NCBI GenBank assembly: GCA_043739385.1 | Contig: JAYUED010000155.1 | Location: 1-64,000, forward strand | Source of the DNA: Defluviibacillus sp043739385 | GTDB taxonomy: Bacteria; Pseudomonadota; Gammaproteobacteria; Burkholderiales; Burkholderiaceae_C | Length of the DNA: 64,000 nt | Reading direction: 5' to 3' | Shown: piece after piece, positions 25,725 through 34,726 of the stretch | Layout of the letters: every line of letters starts with the position of its first letter | Numbering within the stretch: position 1 is the stretch's first letter | The notes under the pieces: generated by a model | What the model was told of the DNA's origin: nothing | What the model saw: only the letters and a program-made list of their open reading frames with translations | The model's database searches: none | Program-made: the position numbers and the translations under genes

Positions 25725-25895
25725 TTGCAGATTTTAGGGGCAGGGTTGTGACAGCTTGTATCAAATGGCAATTGACGAAGAGTAGGCCGAAACTCGGCAT
25801 GCAAGTTTGCCGTCAGTCAGTCGCCTGTAAGAGCAAACCCTGACATTACTGTCCATGCTGGTCATCAATACTTAAGCCCCTAGGAGACAAAACCC

Positions 25896-27884
25896 ATGAG
25901 CACTGCCATCGAATCCACTTTGGTCGAAAATCGCGTTTTCCCACCGTCTGACGCCATCGTCAAAGCCGCTCGTGTTTCGGGTATGGCGGCGTACAACGCG
26001 CTGTGTGCTGAAGCTGAAACCGATTTTGAAGGCTTCTGGGCGCGCCAGGCCCGTGCTAACTTGCAGTGGACTAAACCCTTTACCCGTACGTTAGACGAAT
26101 CGAATGTGCCGTTTTACAAGTGGTTTGATGACGGTGAGCTGAATGCCAGTGCCAACTGTCTTGATCGCCACATGGGTACGCCCGTCGAGAATAAAACCGC
26201 AATTATTTTTGAAGCAGATGACGGCGCTGTGACACGCGTTAGCTACAAAGAGCTGCTGGCCCGTGTCAGCCAGTTTGCGAATGCTTTGAAAGCACAAGGC
26301 GTCCAAAAAGGCGACCGCGTGCTGATCTACATGCCTATGACGACCGAGGGCGTGATTGCGATGCAAGCCTGCGCGCGCATCGGCGCCATTCACAGCGTGG
26401 TGTTCGGTGGTTTTTCTGCTAAAGCGTTGAACGAGCGCATCATTGATGCAGGTGCCGTTGCGGTCATTACCAGCAACTTCCAAATGCGCGGTGGTAAAGA
26501 ATTGCCATTGAAAGCCATCGTGGACGAAGGTTTGGCGATGGGTGGTTGCGAGTCAATTAAAACAGTATTCGTCTACCAACGCACGGCCACGGCGTGCAGC
26601 ATGGTTGCGGGTCGTGACTTGACCTTCACAGACGCGCTAGCCGGTCAAAGCACCACCTGCGCACCTGTTTCCGTGGGCGCGGAGCATCCGTTGTTCATCT
26701 TGTTTACCAGCGGCTCCACTGGCAAGCCCAAAGGCGTGCAGCACAGCACAGGTGGCTATTTGCTTTGGGCAAAGATGACGATGGACTGGACGTTTGATTT
26801 GCAACCATCCGACGTCTTCTGGTGTACTGCCGATATCGGCTGGATCACCGGTCATACCTATGTCGCTTATGGCCCGTTGGCTGCAGGCGCGACACAAATT
26901 ATCTTTGAAGGTATCCCAACTTTCCCGAATGCAGGCCGTTTCTGGCAAATGATCGAGAAGCACAAGTGCACGATTTTTTACACAGCGCCTACAGCGATCC
27001 GTTCATTGATTAAGGCGGCTGACGGTGATGCTGCAGTCCATCCCGCACGCTCAGACTTGAGCAGCTTGCGTCTCTTGGGCAGCGTGGGCGAGCCCATCAA
27101 CCCCGAAGCTTGGATGTGGTACCACAAGCATGTGGGTGGTGAGCGATGCCCGATTGTTGACACCTTTTGGCAAACTGAATCTGGTGGCCACATGATCACG
27201 CCGCTGCCCGGAGCGACGCCGCTTGTGCCAGGCTCCTGCACACTGCCATTGCCCGGCATCATGGCTGCTATTGTTGACGAAGCGGGTCATGATGTACCAA
27301 ATGGCTCTGGTGGCCTGCTGGTCGTCAAGCGTCCGTGGCCCAGCATGATCCGCACTATCTGGAATGATCCTGAGCGTTTCAAAAAGAGCTACTTTCCCGA
27401 AGAAATGGGCGGTAGCTACTACTTGGCCGGTGATGGCGCAGTGCGCAGCGCTGACCGAGGTTACTTCCGCATAACGGGCCGTATTGACGATGTGCTGAAC
27501 GTTTCTGGCCACCGTATGGGCACGATGGAAATTGAATCAGCTTTGGTTGCCAAATCTGATCTTGTCGCCGAAGCCGCTGTGGTGGGGCGTCCCGACGATT
27601 TGACAGGTGAGGCGATTTGCGCCTTTGTGGTGCTCAAGCGCAGCCGTCCCACCGGTGAAGAAGCCAAGCAGATTGCCAACGAATTGCGCAACTGGGTGGC
27701 CAAAGAAATTGGTCCCATTGCCAAGCCCAAAGACATCCGCTTTGGGGACAATTTGCCCAAAACCCGCAGCGGAAAAATCATGCGTCGCTTGCTGCGCAGC
27801 ATTGCCAAGGGCGAGGCGATTACGCAAGACACCTCGACACTGGAAAATCCTGGTATTTTGGAGCAGCTGGCTGAAAAGCTCTGA
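25896..27884 (+). CDS. acsA: Acetyl-CoA synthetase (acetate-CoA ligase)
   Basis: A 662-residue AMP-forming enzyme that activates acetate to acetyl-CoA. It has the acyl-CoA synthetase marks T-S-G-S-T-G-K-P-K-G-V (nucleotide loop, near residue 270), W-Q-T-E-S-G-G-H near 427 and Y-F-R-I-T-G-R-I-D-D near 525. The lysine in R-S-G-K-I-M-R-R-L at about 627 is the one that is acetylated to switch the enzyme off in many bacteria. The ATG at 25896 is preceded by AGGAGA. A bidirectional terminator follows. Confidence 0.96.
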   Translation: MSTAIESTLVENRVFPPSDAIVKAARVSGMAAYNALCAEAETDFEGFWARQARANLQWTKPFTRTLDESNVPFYKWFDDGELNASANCLDRHMGTPVENKTAIIFEADDGAVTRVSYKELLARVSQFANALKAQGVQKGDRVLIYMPMTTEGVIAMQACARIGAIHSVVFGGFSAKALNERIIDAGAVAVITSNFQMRGGKELPLKAIVDEGLAMGGCESIKTVFVYQRTATACSMVAGRDLTFTDALAGQSTTCAPVSVGAEHPLFILFTSGSTGKPKGVQHSTGGYLLWAKMTMDWTFDLQPSDVFWCTADIGWITGHTYVAYGPLAAGATQIIFEGIPTFPNAGRFWQMIEKHKCTIFYTAPTAIRSLIKAADGDAAVHPARSDLSSLRLLGSVGEPINPEAWMWYHKHVGGERCPIVDTFWQTESGGHMITPLPGATPLVPGSCTLPLPGIMAAIVDEAGHDVPNGSGGLLVVKRPWPSMIRTIWNDPERFKKSYFPEEMGGSYYLAGDGAVRSADRGYFRITGRIDDVLNVSGHRMGTMEIESALVAKSDLVAEAAVVGRPDDLTGEAICAFVVLKRSRPTGEEAKQIANELRNWVAKEIGPIAKPKDIRFGDNLPKTRSGKIMRRLLRSIAKGEAITQDTSTLENPGILEQLAEKL

Positions 27885-27921
27885 CCTGTATATGTTTTGA
27901 GCCGCGCCATGCGGCCCCAAT

Positions 27922-27958
27922 AAAAAATCCTGCTGAATTCAATTCAGCAGGATTTTTG
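27922..27958. terminator. Bidirectional terminator between acsA and cytochrome c gene
   Basis: A near-perfect palindrome, AAAAATCCTGCTGAATT and its complement around 27940, gives a GC-containing stem flanked by A-run and T-run on either side. It can stop acsA from the left and the convergent cytochrome c gene (stop at 27999) from the right. Confidence 0.9.
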
Positions 27959-27998
27959 CATGATGGCCGTATTTAACGACCGTGTTGACGGTCTCGAA

Positions 27999-28313
27999 TT
28001 ATTTCAAGCTCAATACCCACGCGACGAGTGTCTTGGCTTCTTCAGCACTGACCTGTGAATTGGCTGGCATAGGTACAGGACCCCATACACCGCTGCCACC
28101 TTTGAGTACTTTTTCGGTCAACTTGGCCGCAGCTGATTTGTCGTCCTTGTACTTGGCGGCCACGTCTTTGAACGCAGGACCCACCACCCTTGTATCGATT
28201 GCATGGCAGGCCATGCAATTTTTCTGGGTAGCTAAAGCTTGGTTTGCAAAAGCAGGGGTAGTGGCTGACGCCGCGGCGCAAAGGGTGAGCAAAGCAAACA
28301 GGGTACGCTTCAT
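27999..28313 (-). CDS. Periplasmic class I cytochrome c (c551/c552-like)
   Basis: A 104-residue protein with a signal peptide (residues 1-23, ending in P-A-F-A-N) and one heme site, C-M-A-C-H, near residue 33. The methionine that would be the second heme ligand is seen in G-P-V-P-M-P-A-N near residue 80. Such small cytochromes carry electrons to terminal oxidases or denitrification enzymes. The gene is alone and diverges from the Trp-rich protein gene. Confidence 0.93.
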   Translation of the reverse strand: MKRTLFALLTLCAAASATTPAFANQALATQKNCMACHAIDTRVVGPAFKDVAAKYKDDKSAAAKLTEKVLKGGSGVWGPVPMPANSQVSAEEAKTLVAWVLSLK

Positions 28314-28477
28314 AAGTTCCTTGTGGGGTGTGGAGTACAGTTGTCTGTACTACTGGAGTTCAACGCGATTGTAGGGAGTGCGGTTGACGCTCTGCTGACG
28401 CGATCAACTTCAGTAACCCAGCTTCCAAGCAAAACACTGCTGCGCTGCGCCCCCACAACGAACAGTTGGAGTTAAAT

Positions 28478-28717
28478 ATGTACCTCTTAGGCCTTGGCAT
28501 CGTGCTTTTGGTACTGAAATACCTTGGTATCAGCACTGTCGCCACTTGGGAATGGTGGCAGGTGCTGATTCCTTTTGGCCTAGCCGTGCTGTGGTGGAGC
28601 TGGGCCGACTGGTCAGGTTACACCCAACGCAAAGCCATGAGTCACATGGCGAAGGTGAAGCAGAACCGTGTGGACAAGAAGCGCACGGCTTTAGGGCTTA
28701 AAAAGTCCCGTAAATGA
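28478..28717 (+). CDS. Small Trp-rich membrane protein (TIGR04438-like)
   Basis: A 79-residue protein with an N-terminal membrane segment (about 1-18), a second one rich in Trp (about 27-45, with W-E-W-W and L-W-W-S-W-A-D-W), and a basic tail ending in K-K-S-R-K. The pattern matches the TIGR04438 family seen in Burkholderiales, whose function is unknown. I chose the ATG at 28478 because GGAG lies seven bases before it; a TTG at 28466 is in frame but overlaps that ribosome site. Confidence 0.88.
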   Translation: MYLLGLGIVLLVLKYLGISTVATWEWWQVLIPFGLAVLWWSWADWSGYTQRKAMSHMAKVKQNRVDKKRTALGLKKSRK

Positions 28718-28747
28718 AGCCGCCGCCGTATCCTTCTTTAGCCTTCT

Positions 28748-30451
28748 TTAAACTTGATAATCATCTAGTACAGCACCCTTGCTTGCACTCGATGCATTGA
28801 ATGCGAACTTGGCCTGCACGCCACGGGTGTAGCGTGGCTTAGGTGCCGTCCACGCCGCGCGGCGTGTAGCGATTTCAGCCTCGGGCACGTTCAGTTCCAG
28901 TAACAATTTACGCGCGTCGATGGTGATGCTGTCGCCTTCATGGATGAACGCAATCGTGCCGCCCGCAGCTGCTTCAGGGGCCACGTGGCCCACCACCATG
29001 CCCCAAGTGCCACCGGAGAAGCGGCCATCGGTAATCAAGCCGACGCTTTCGCCTAAACCGGCACCAATCAGCGCTCCAGTGGGCGCCAACATTTCAGGCA
29101 TACCCGGGCCACCTTTGGGGCCGAGGTAGCGCAACACCATCACATCACCCGCAACAATCTTGCCAGCCAAAATTGCGGCTAAAGCCGTTTGCTCATCCTC
29201 AAACACCCGTGCTGGGCCAGTAATGACGGGGTTCTTCAGGCCCGTGATTTTGGCTACAGCGCCTTCGGGGCTGAGGTTGCCCTTCAGGATTGCCAAGTGA
29301 CCTTGGGCGTACATCGGTTTGTCGATGGGGCGAATCACGTCCTGGTCAGCACGCGGCACTTCGGGCACATCAGCCAGCACTTCGGCGATGGTTTGACCGC
29401 TGATGGTGATGCAGTCACCGTGCAGCAGGCCAGCAGCCAGCAGCGTCTTCATCACTTGGGGGATGCCACCGGCTTGGTGTAAATCGACCGCGAGGTACTT
29501 GCCTGAGGGCTTCAGATCGCACAGTACGGGGGTTTTGACGCGAATGCGCTCGAAGTCGTCGATCGTCCATGCCACTTCGGCGGCGTGGGCGATTGCCAAA
29601 AAGTGCAGCACCGCGTTGGTCGAACCACCCGTTGCCATGATGACAGCTACAGCGTTTTCAATTGACTTTTTGGTGACGATGTCACGCGGTTTGATGTCGT
29701 GCTTCACCGCGTTAATCAGCACCTTGGCCGATTCTTTGGCTGAGTTTAGTTTCTCGTCGTGCGGGTTCGCCATGGTGGACGAGTAGGGCAGGCTGATACC
29801 TAAAGCCTCGAACGCGCTGGACATGGTGTTGGCGGTGTACATGCCACCACAAGAGCCGGTGCCGGGGATGGCACGCTTCTCAATTTCCAACAGATCTTCG
29901 TCGCTCAGGTTGCCTGCGGCGTTTTGGCCCACAGCTTCAAATACGCTGACGATGTTCAAGTCTTGGCCCTTGTAGCGGCCCGGCAAAATGGTACCGCCGT
30001 AGACGTAGATGGCGGGCACATTGGCGCGCAACATTCCCATCAGTCCGCCAGGCATGTTTTTGTCGCAGCCACCGACCACCAGCACGCCGTCCATCCACTG
30101 GCCTTGCACGCAGGTCTCGATGCAGTCAGAAATCACTTCGCGTGATACCAGCGAGTACTTCATGCCCTCGGTGCCCATAGCCATGCCGTCAGAGATGGTG
30201 GGCGTGCCGAATACCTGGGCGTTGCCGCCCGCTTCTTCAATCGCGGCAATCGCAGCATCAGCCAGCTTTTGCAGTCCGCTGTTGCATGGCGTGATGGTGC
30301 TGTGGCCGTTGGCTACACCAATCATTGGCTTGGTGAAGTCACCTGCCTCGTAACCCATGGCGTAGTACATGCTGCGGTTGGGCGCGCGGGATTTGCCTTG
30401 GGTGATGTTTTGGCTGCGGGGGTTCATCACGATGACTTTGGTTTCTGCCAT
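28748..30451 (-). CDS. ilvD: Dihydroxy-acid dehydratase IlvD
   Basis: A 567-residue iron-sulfur enzyme that dehydrates dihydroxy acids in valine, leucine and isoleucine synthesis. Cluster cysteines are visible in I-T-P-C-N-S-G near residue 57, G-G-C-D-K-N-M-P-G near 127 and G-S-C-G-G-M-Y-T-A-N-T-M near 200; the C-terminal T-D-G-R-F-S-G-G-T is also typical. Length and motifs are normal. It diverges from a LysR-type gene across 133 bp. Confidence 0.96.
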   Translation of the reverse strand: MAETKVIVMNPRSQNITQGKSRAPNRSMYYAMGYEAGDFTKPMIGVANGHSTITPCNSGLQKLADAAIAAIEEAGGNAQVFGTPTISDGMAMGTEGMKYSLVSREVISDCIETCVQGQWMDGVLVVGGCDKNMPGGLMGMLRANVPAIYVYGGTILPGRYKGQDLNIVSVFEAVGQNAAGNLSDEDLLEIEKRAIPGTGSCGGMYTANTMSSAFEALGISLPYSSTMANPHDEKLNSAKESAKVLINAVKHDIKPRDIVTKKSIENAVAVIMATGGSTNAVLHFLAIAHAAEVAWTIDDFERIRVKTPVLCDLKPSGKYLAVDLHQAGGIPQVMKTLLAAGLLHGDCITISGQTIAEVLADVPEVPRADQDVIRPIDKPMYAQGHLAILKGNLSPEGAVAKITGLKNPVITGPARVFEDEQTALAAILAGKIVAGDVMVLRYLGPKGGPGMPEMLAPTGALIGAGLGESVGLITDGRFSGGTWGMVVGHVAPEAAAGGTIAFIHEGDSITIDARKLLLELNVPEAEIATRRAAWTAPKPRYTRGVQAKFAFNASSASKGAVLDDYQV

Positions 30452-30571
30452 GTCAGTTGCTCCAGTGGAAGTTGTCGTAGGGGTGTCTTGGGATATCTTG
30501 AAAAGGCTATCGCGGAGCAGAGTATGCGCGGAGTTGTTTTATCTTTCCAATATATTTGTGTGAATCTATTA

Positions 30572-30586
30572 ATATGCAGGGCATAT
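30572..30586. promoter_or_regulatory. LysR-type T-N11-A palindrome at the start of the lysR gene
   Basis: ATATGC-AGG-GCATAT is a perfect palindrome that contains a T-N11-A box, the usual core of LysR sites. It overlaps the first ATG (30585) of the regulator, which would suit self-repression, or a regulator start further in. Confidence 0.5.
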
Positions 30587-31574
30587 GAGTAAAGTACTTC
30601 CTATGCCCCCGATGTCTGAGCGCACTGTGGAGTTACGCGTCTGGCGTCAGTTCCTCGTGTTGGCCGAAGTGTTGCATTTTGGCCGTGCCGCGCAGCAGCT
30701 GAATATGACTCAACCGCCGCTGACCCAAGCGATTGCTCAGCTGGAAGCCACCTTGGGTTTGCGCCTGTTCGAGCGCACCAAGCGAAGCGTGCAACTCAGT
30801 GCCGCCGGGGCTGCGCTGCTTCCTGAGGTGGGTGACCTGCTGGCCCGCGCTGGAGCGTTACCTGCCTACGCCCGCGCGGCTGCGGCGGGGGAGGTCGGGC
30901 GTTTGCGGTTGGCGTTTGTCTCCACGGTGGGTTACGAGTTGCTGCCGCAGTGGGTAAGGGCGTTCCGCGAGGAGTACCCCAAAGTGGAGTTGGATTTACT
31001 CGAAGCCACTGGGGATGTGCAGTTGCCGTTGCTTGCCCGTGACGATATGGACGCAGGCTTCATGCTGCATTTCCCCGGCTTCGAGCCTGCCGGTCTGGCC
31101 CATCGCCGCATAGTGCAAGAGCCGCTGGTGCTGGCTTTGCCTGAGCAGCACCGGCTAGCCAATGCGGCTGTATTGCTCTTGTCGGACGTACTTCGCGAAC
31201 CTGTGGTGATTTTTCCGCGCCGTATCGTGCCCTCGTTGTACGACGCCATCTTTGCGCTGTACCACGCAGCGGGCGCCGCCCCTGTAGTGGTGCAAGAGGC
31301 GATTCAAATGCAAACCATCGTTAACTTGGTCTCCGCAGGTTTGGGTGTGGCTTGGGTGCCTGAAAGCGTGATGCAATTTCAACGGCCAGGGGTGGTGTAC
31401 CGGAATGTGGTGGGTCAGCGAGGTATTGTTATGCCGGGGTGTGAGACTAGCTTGGTGTGGACGAACCAAAATAGCAGCCCGGCACTGGGGCGATTTTTGG
31501 CGTTTGTGGACAGGCGCTTATTGGACTCATCAGACGCACCAGACGCACCAGCGTTGCTGAGAAGCAAGGCATAA
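30585..31574 (+). CDS. LysR family transcriptional regulator
   Basis: A 329-residue regulator with an N-terminal winged helix-turn-helix (about residues 13-72, with H-F-G-R-A-A-Q-Q-L-N-M-T-Q-P-P-L-T) and a two-lobed effector domain (about 100-300). ATG codons at 30603 and 30612 are alternative starts, and the T-N11-A palindrome that overlaps the first ATG makes a later start plausible. Being divergent from ilvD, it may control ilvD, but the effector type resembles regulators of aromatic or hydroxy-acid breakdown, so this is open. Confidence 0.92.
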   Translation: MSKVLPMPPMSERTVELRVWRQFLVLAEVLHFGRAAQQLNMTQPPLTQAIAQLEATLGLRLFERTKRSVQLSAAGAALLPEVGDLLARAGALPAYARAAAAGEVGRLRLAFVSTVGYELLPQWVRAFREEYPKVELDLLEATGDVQLPLLARDDMDAGFMLHFPGFEPAGLAHRRIVQEPLVLALPEQHRLANAAVLLLSDVLREPVVIFPRRIVPSLYDAIFALYHAAGAAPVVVQEAIQMQTIVNLVSAGLGVAWVPESVMQFQRPGVVYRNVVGQRGIVMPGCETSLVWTNQNSSPALGRFLAFVDRRLLDSSDAPDAPALLRSKA

Positions 31575-31616
31575 GTTCGTGAAGTTATGAAGTTATGAAC
31601 TTATAAATATATAACT

Positions 31617-32258
31617 ATGACCCACCGCCTAACCTGTATGACGTGTCTACGTCCACAAACGGCCTGCATCTGCCAATGGATCACGCCCACTGCGCACAGC
31701 GTCGAAGTCGTTGTTTTGCAGCATCCGTTGGAAGTGGACAACCCCAAAGGCAGTGCGCGGCTGCTTTGCCTAAGTTTGAAGCACAGCCATTTGGTGACCG
31801 GTGAAGTGTTTGACGAGAGCGTGTTGCATGCTCTACTGACCCAGCCGCTACCCGGCCAACCCAAGGGCAATCGCGCTAGATATGCCGTGTTGTTGTACCC
31901 AGACACCCCACAAGGCTCGCAGGCATTGACAGTCCAGCCGCCCCCGTTGTCCACCGAACTAATGAGCAACCCTGCGCAATTGCGCCTTATCGTGCTGGAC
32001 GGCACGTGGCGCAAAAGTCGCAAGATGCTGTTTCTTAATCCACTGTTACAGCAGCTTCCCCGTCTGCCCTTGCGCGACATGCCCGTATCCCATTACCTGA
32101 TTCGCAAAGCGCACCGCCCGGATCAGCTTTCCACGCTGGAAGCCACCTGTGCGGCGCTGGGGCAGTTAGAACAGAACACTGGAGATTTTGTGTCTTTGCT
32201 GGCAGCGTTTGATAGTTTTGTCGCACAGCAAATGGGCTACCGACCCCCACAAACCTGA
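31617..32258 (+). CDS. tapT: DTW-domain tRNA-uridine aminocarboxypropyltransferase
   Basis: A 213-residue protein of the DTW/TapT family, which puts a 3-amino-3-carboxypropyl group on U47 of tRNA using S-adenosylmethionine. The namesake motif appears as L-D-G-T-W-R-K-S-R-K near residue 125, and four cysteines near the start (C-M-T-C-L then A-C-I-C) are the family's likely metal site. A later Y-L-I-R-K-A-H block is also typical. The call is by motif; the enzyme's exact tRNA target here is inferred from E. coli. Confidence 0.88.
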   Translation: MTHRLTCMTCLRPQTACICQWITPTAHSVEVVVLQHPLEVDNPKGSARLLCLSLKHSHLVTGEVFDESVLHALLTQPLPGQPKGNRARYAVLLYPDTPQGSQALTVQPPPLSTELMSNPAQLRLIVLDGTWRKSRKMLFLNPLLQQLPRLPLRDMPVSHYLIRKAHRPDQLSTLEATCAALGQLEQNTGDFVSLLAAFDSFVAQQMGYRPPQT

Positions 32259-32261
32259 AGA

Positions 32262-32909
32262 TTAGATAAACCGGCTGGTCTGTCCAAGGATCAGTTTTGC
32301 CAGTTCATCCAGCATCGGTGTGTCCAGAGATTTTGCCAATTTGGTAGTGTTGACGGCTTCAAACCCGCGCGCATTTGCAATGCGGCAGTCCATCTCGCCC
32401 TTGTCGTGATCAGCCGTCAGCGTCACTGTGCCACGGCTTTCGGTGGTGTACAAAAAACGAATTGCCAACAGGGTATTTTTCTCTGGGTCACGGGTTTCTT
32501 TGCGTTCATGTTTGACATGGCCTAGCGACAAGCGAGACTCGACGCGTTGCAAATCAGGCGGAAAATTCACACTGACTGCACCCGATTCGGGCTGCCCGCT
32601 CAAGGGCAAGATGCGCCACCACAGGCCGATGTAATCGTAAACCTCTTGGTTGCGGACCATTTTTTTGCGGGCATCAACGCGAAAGCCACTTAGGCGCATC
32701 GCGGGCCAAGGTGTTTTGCCATCCAAACTCAATGCCGGGCCTGCAGGCGTGATGACATTGAGCTGCTTTGCCAAGTCGTCCAGGTAAAACCAGGTACGCT
32801 GGAAGGCCGCTTCCGTACATTCTGTGTTCTCCGCCACATTGTGTTGCTGCGCGTTTTGTGCCTGCTGTATCGCAGTGGCTTGAGATTTGAGTTGGTTTAA
32901 AAAGCTCAC
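32262..32909 (-). CDS. Conserved protein of unknown function
   Basis: A 215-residue cytoplasmic protein with a GTG start at 32909. The N-terminus is helical and rich in Gln, Asn and Ala (coiled-coil-like, about 1-40); the rest is mixed alpha/beta and ends in K-L-I-L-G-Q-T-S-R-F. I do not recognise a domain. It ends three bases from the convergent DTW gene and diverges from lgt. Composition resembles its neighbours, so it is likely real. Confidence 0.75.
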   Translation of the reverse strand: MSFLNQLKSQATAIQQAQNAQQHNVAENTECTEAAFQRTWFYLDDLAKQLNVITPAGPALSLDGKTPWPAMRLSGFRVDARKKMVRNQEVYDYIGLWWRILPLSGQPESGAVSVNFPPDLQRVESRLSLGHVKHERKETRDPEKNTLLAIRFLYTTESRGTVTLTADHDKGEMDCRIANARGFEAVNTTKLAKSLDTPMLDELAKLILGQTSRFI

Positions 32910-33113
32910 ATTAAGAGGGCGCTTAAATGCGTGTTTGACGCGGTACGAGGTGAGACAAACGACTTGTTCATTGGTTTAATTTTAATGAACTACTGCAAGG
33001 TCAAGAATAAGGTTAAGAGCAAAGTCATGCCGACTATTAGGCATTCAAACGATAAACCACCTAATGTGGCAGGTGGTGTACGCGGTGTTTTTGCACAAGG
33101 CACAATCCAGCCC

Positions 33114-33947
33114 ATGCTGACACATCCTCAATTCAATCCCGTAGCCTTGCAACTCGGCCCTCTGGCAATCCACTGGTATGGGCTGACTTACCTCGCTGCT
33201 TTTGGCTTCTTTGTTTGGCTGGGCACATTACGCCTGCATCACCAGCCATTTGCGCGCATCACTGGCGCTGGCGCTTGGCAACGTAAGGATGTGGAGGACA
33301 TTTTGTTCCTTGGCGTACTCGGTGTTGTGCTGGGTGGGCGCATTGGTTACTGCCTGTTTTACAAGCCCGAGTTCTACTTTAGTCATCCGATGGAGATTTT
33401 TGCCGTATGGCAGGGTGGTATGTCGTTCCATGGCGGGCTGCTGGGCGTAATCGTTTCGCAAATCTGGTTTGCCCATTCCCGTGCCAGACCGTTTTGGCAG
33501 GTGATGGATTTCATTGCGCCTTGCGTGCCAACAGGACTTGCCTGTGGCCGGGTGGGGAACTTCATTAACGGCGAGTTGCCTGGGCGTTTTGCCGACCCAT
33601 CACTGCCTTGGGCCATGGTGTTCCCCAACAGTGGCTCCATGCTGGCGCGCCACCCGTCACAGGTGTACCAGTTTTTAATGGAAGGGCTGTTGTTGTTTAT
33701 ATTGTTGTGGCTTTACGCCCGCCACGAACGCCTACAGGGACAAGTGGCAGCTGCCTTTTTATTCGGCTATGGCGTATTCCGTTTCATCGCTGAGTTCTTC
33801 CGTGAGCCGGATGCCTTTTTGGGCCTGCTTAGTTTGGGCATGAGCATGGGGCAGTGGCTTTGCGTGCCGATGATTCTGGGTGGCGCAGGGCTGTGGTGGT
33901 GGTTTGGGCAGCGCGCAGTTGGGCAGAGTCGAGTCTCTCAGGGTTAG
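33114..33947 (+). CDS. lgt: Prolipoprotein diacylglyceryl transferase Lgt
   Basis: Lgt moves a diacylglyceryl group from phosphatidylglycerol to the lipobox Cys of prolipoproteins in the inner membrane. The 277-residue chain has about seven membrane segments, the conserved G-G-R-I-G-Y, the H-G-G-L-L-G block with its essential His, and the Lgt signature G-R-V-G-N-F-I-N-G-E-L-P-G-R near residue 145. The frame runs back to 32931, but the ATG at 33114 gives the normal start. A clean terminator follows. Confidence 0.95.
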   Translation: MLTHPQFNPVALQLGPLAIHWYGLTYLAAFGFFVWLGTLRLHHQPFARITGAGAWQRKDVEDILFLGVLGVVLGGRIGYCLFYKPEFYFSHPMEIFAVWQGGMSFHGGLLGVIVSQIWFAHSRARPFWQVMDFIAPCVPTGLACGRVGNFINGELPGRFADPSLPWAMVFPNSGSMLARHPSQVYQFLMEGLLLFILLWLYARHERLQGQVAAAFLFGYGVFRFIAEFFREPDAFLGLLSLGMSMGQWLCVPMILGGAGLWWWFGQRAVGQSRVSQG

Positions 33948-33955
33948 TCAGGACT

Positions 33956-33987
33956 AAAAAATGCGCAGCAGATGTTGCGCATTTTTT
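33956..33987 (+). terminator. Intrinsic terminator after lgt
   Basis: AAAAAATGCGCA and TGCGCATTTTTT form a perfect 12-bp inverted repeat around eight bases, starting 9 bp after the lgt stop. The T-run makes a standard terminator and the A-run makes it work both ways. Confidence 0.92.
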
Positions 33988-33997
33988 CAATATCGTC

Positions 33998-34015
33998 ATA
34001 ATTATGGGTAATTAT
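33998..34015. promoter_or_regulatory. Candidate operator upstream of matR
   Basis: ATAATTA at 33998-34004 and TAATTAT at 34009-34015 form a perfect inverted repeat around TGGG, 40 bp before the likely matR start. It could be the site for the GntR protein made by the next gene or part of an AT-rich promoter. Only symmetry and position support it. Confidence 0.4.
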
Positions 34016-34054
34016 TAAGATAATTTACGGCACTCTTTGTCTTTGTACCCACTT

Positions 34055-34726
34055 ATGCGCTTAGTCCACAGCTCACTCCACCATGAAGTCGCCGCCACTT
34101 TACGTGACCGCATCTTTGCCGGCGAGCTGGCTCCCGGTGCATTTCTCGACGAGTTGGCGTTGGTCGAAAATTTGAAAATTTCACGTACCCCGCTCCGTGA
34201 GGCGCTCAAAGTGCTGACAGCGGAGGGTATCGTTCGCCACGAGCCACGCCGGGGGTGCTTTGTGAACCAAGTCACTGAACAAGATCTGGACGACATCTTC
34301 CCGGTGCTGGCCTTGCTGGAAGGGCGCTGTGCGTATGAGGCTGCGCTTAGAGCCAACGATGTCGATGTGGCTGCCTTACAAACTTTGCATGATCGCTTGA
34401 ATCATCTCGCAGCAGTGGGGCGTATCACTGAATATTACGAGGTGAATTTCGCCATCCACGAGGCCATCATCCTGCTCGCCAACAACCGCTGGTTAGCACA
34501 GAGCATTGCCGATTTGCGCAAAATCGTGAAGCTCGCCCGCTTGCAGCAGCTGCATGCGCCTGGTCGATTAGCACAGAGTTTGTCAGAGCATATGGCCGTA
34601 TTTGCGGCAATCAAGGCTCGCGACGGCGATGGCGCCGAAGCCGCCATGCGCACCCATTTGACGCGGCAACGCGTGGCTTTGCGCGAGCTCGCGCGTAACT
34701 TGACCTCAAGGCTTGTATCTCTATGA
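34055..34726 (+). CDS. matR: GntR/FadR-type regulator of the malonate operon
   Basis: A 223-residue regulator with an N-terminal winged helix (about 1-70, with L-R-D-R-I-F-A-G-E-L-A-P-G and K-I-S-R-T-P-L-R-E-A-L) and an all-helical FCD effector domain whose E...H...H pattern can bind a metal. I chose ATG at 34055; TTG at 34037 is also in frame. It overlaps matA by four bases (ATGA). In known malonate operons a regulator of this class, MatR, controls the operon in response to malonate; the assignment rests on this context. Confidence 0.87.
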   Translation: MRLVHSSLHHEVAATLRDRIFAGELAPGAFLDELALVENLKISRTPLREALKVLTAEGIVRHEPRRGCFVNQVTEQDLDDIFPVLALLEGRCAYEAALRANDVDVAALQTLHDRLNHLAAVGRITEYYEVNFAIHEAIILLANNRWLAQSIADLRKIVKLARLQQLHAPGRLAQSLSEHMAVFAAIKARDGDGAEAAMRTHLTRQRVALRELARNLTSRLVSL

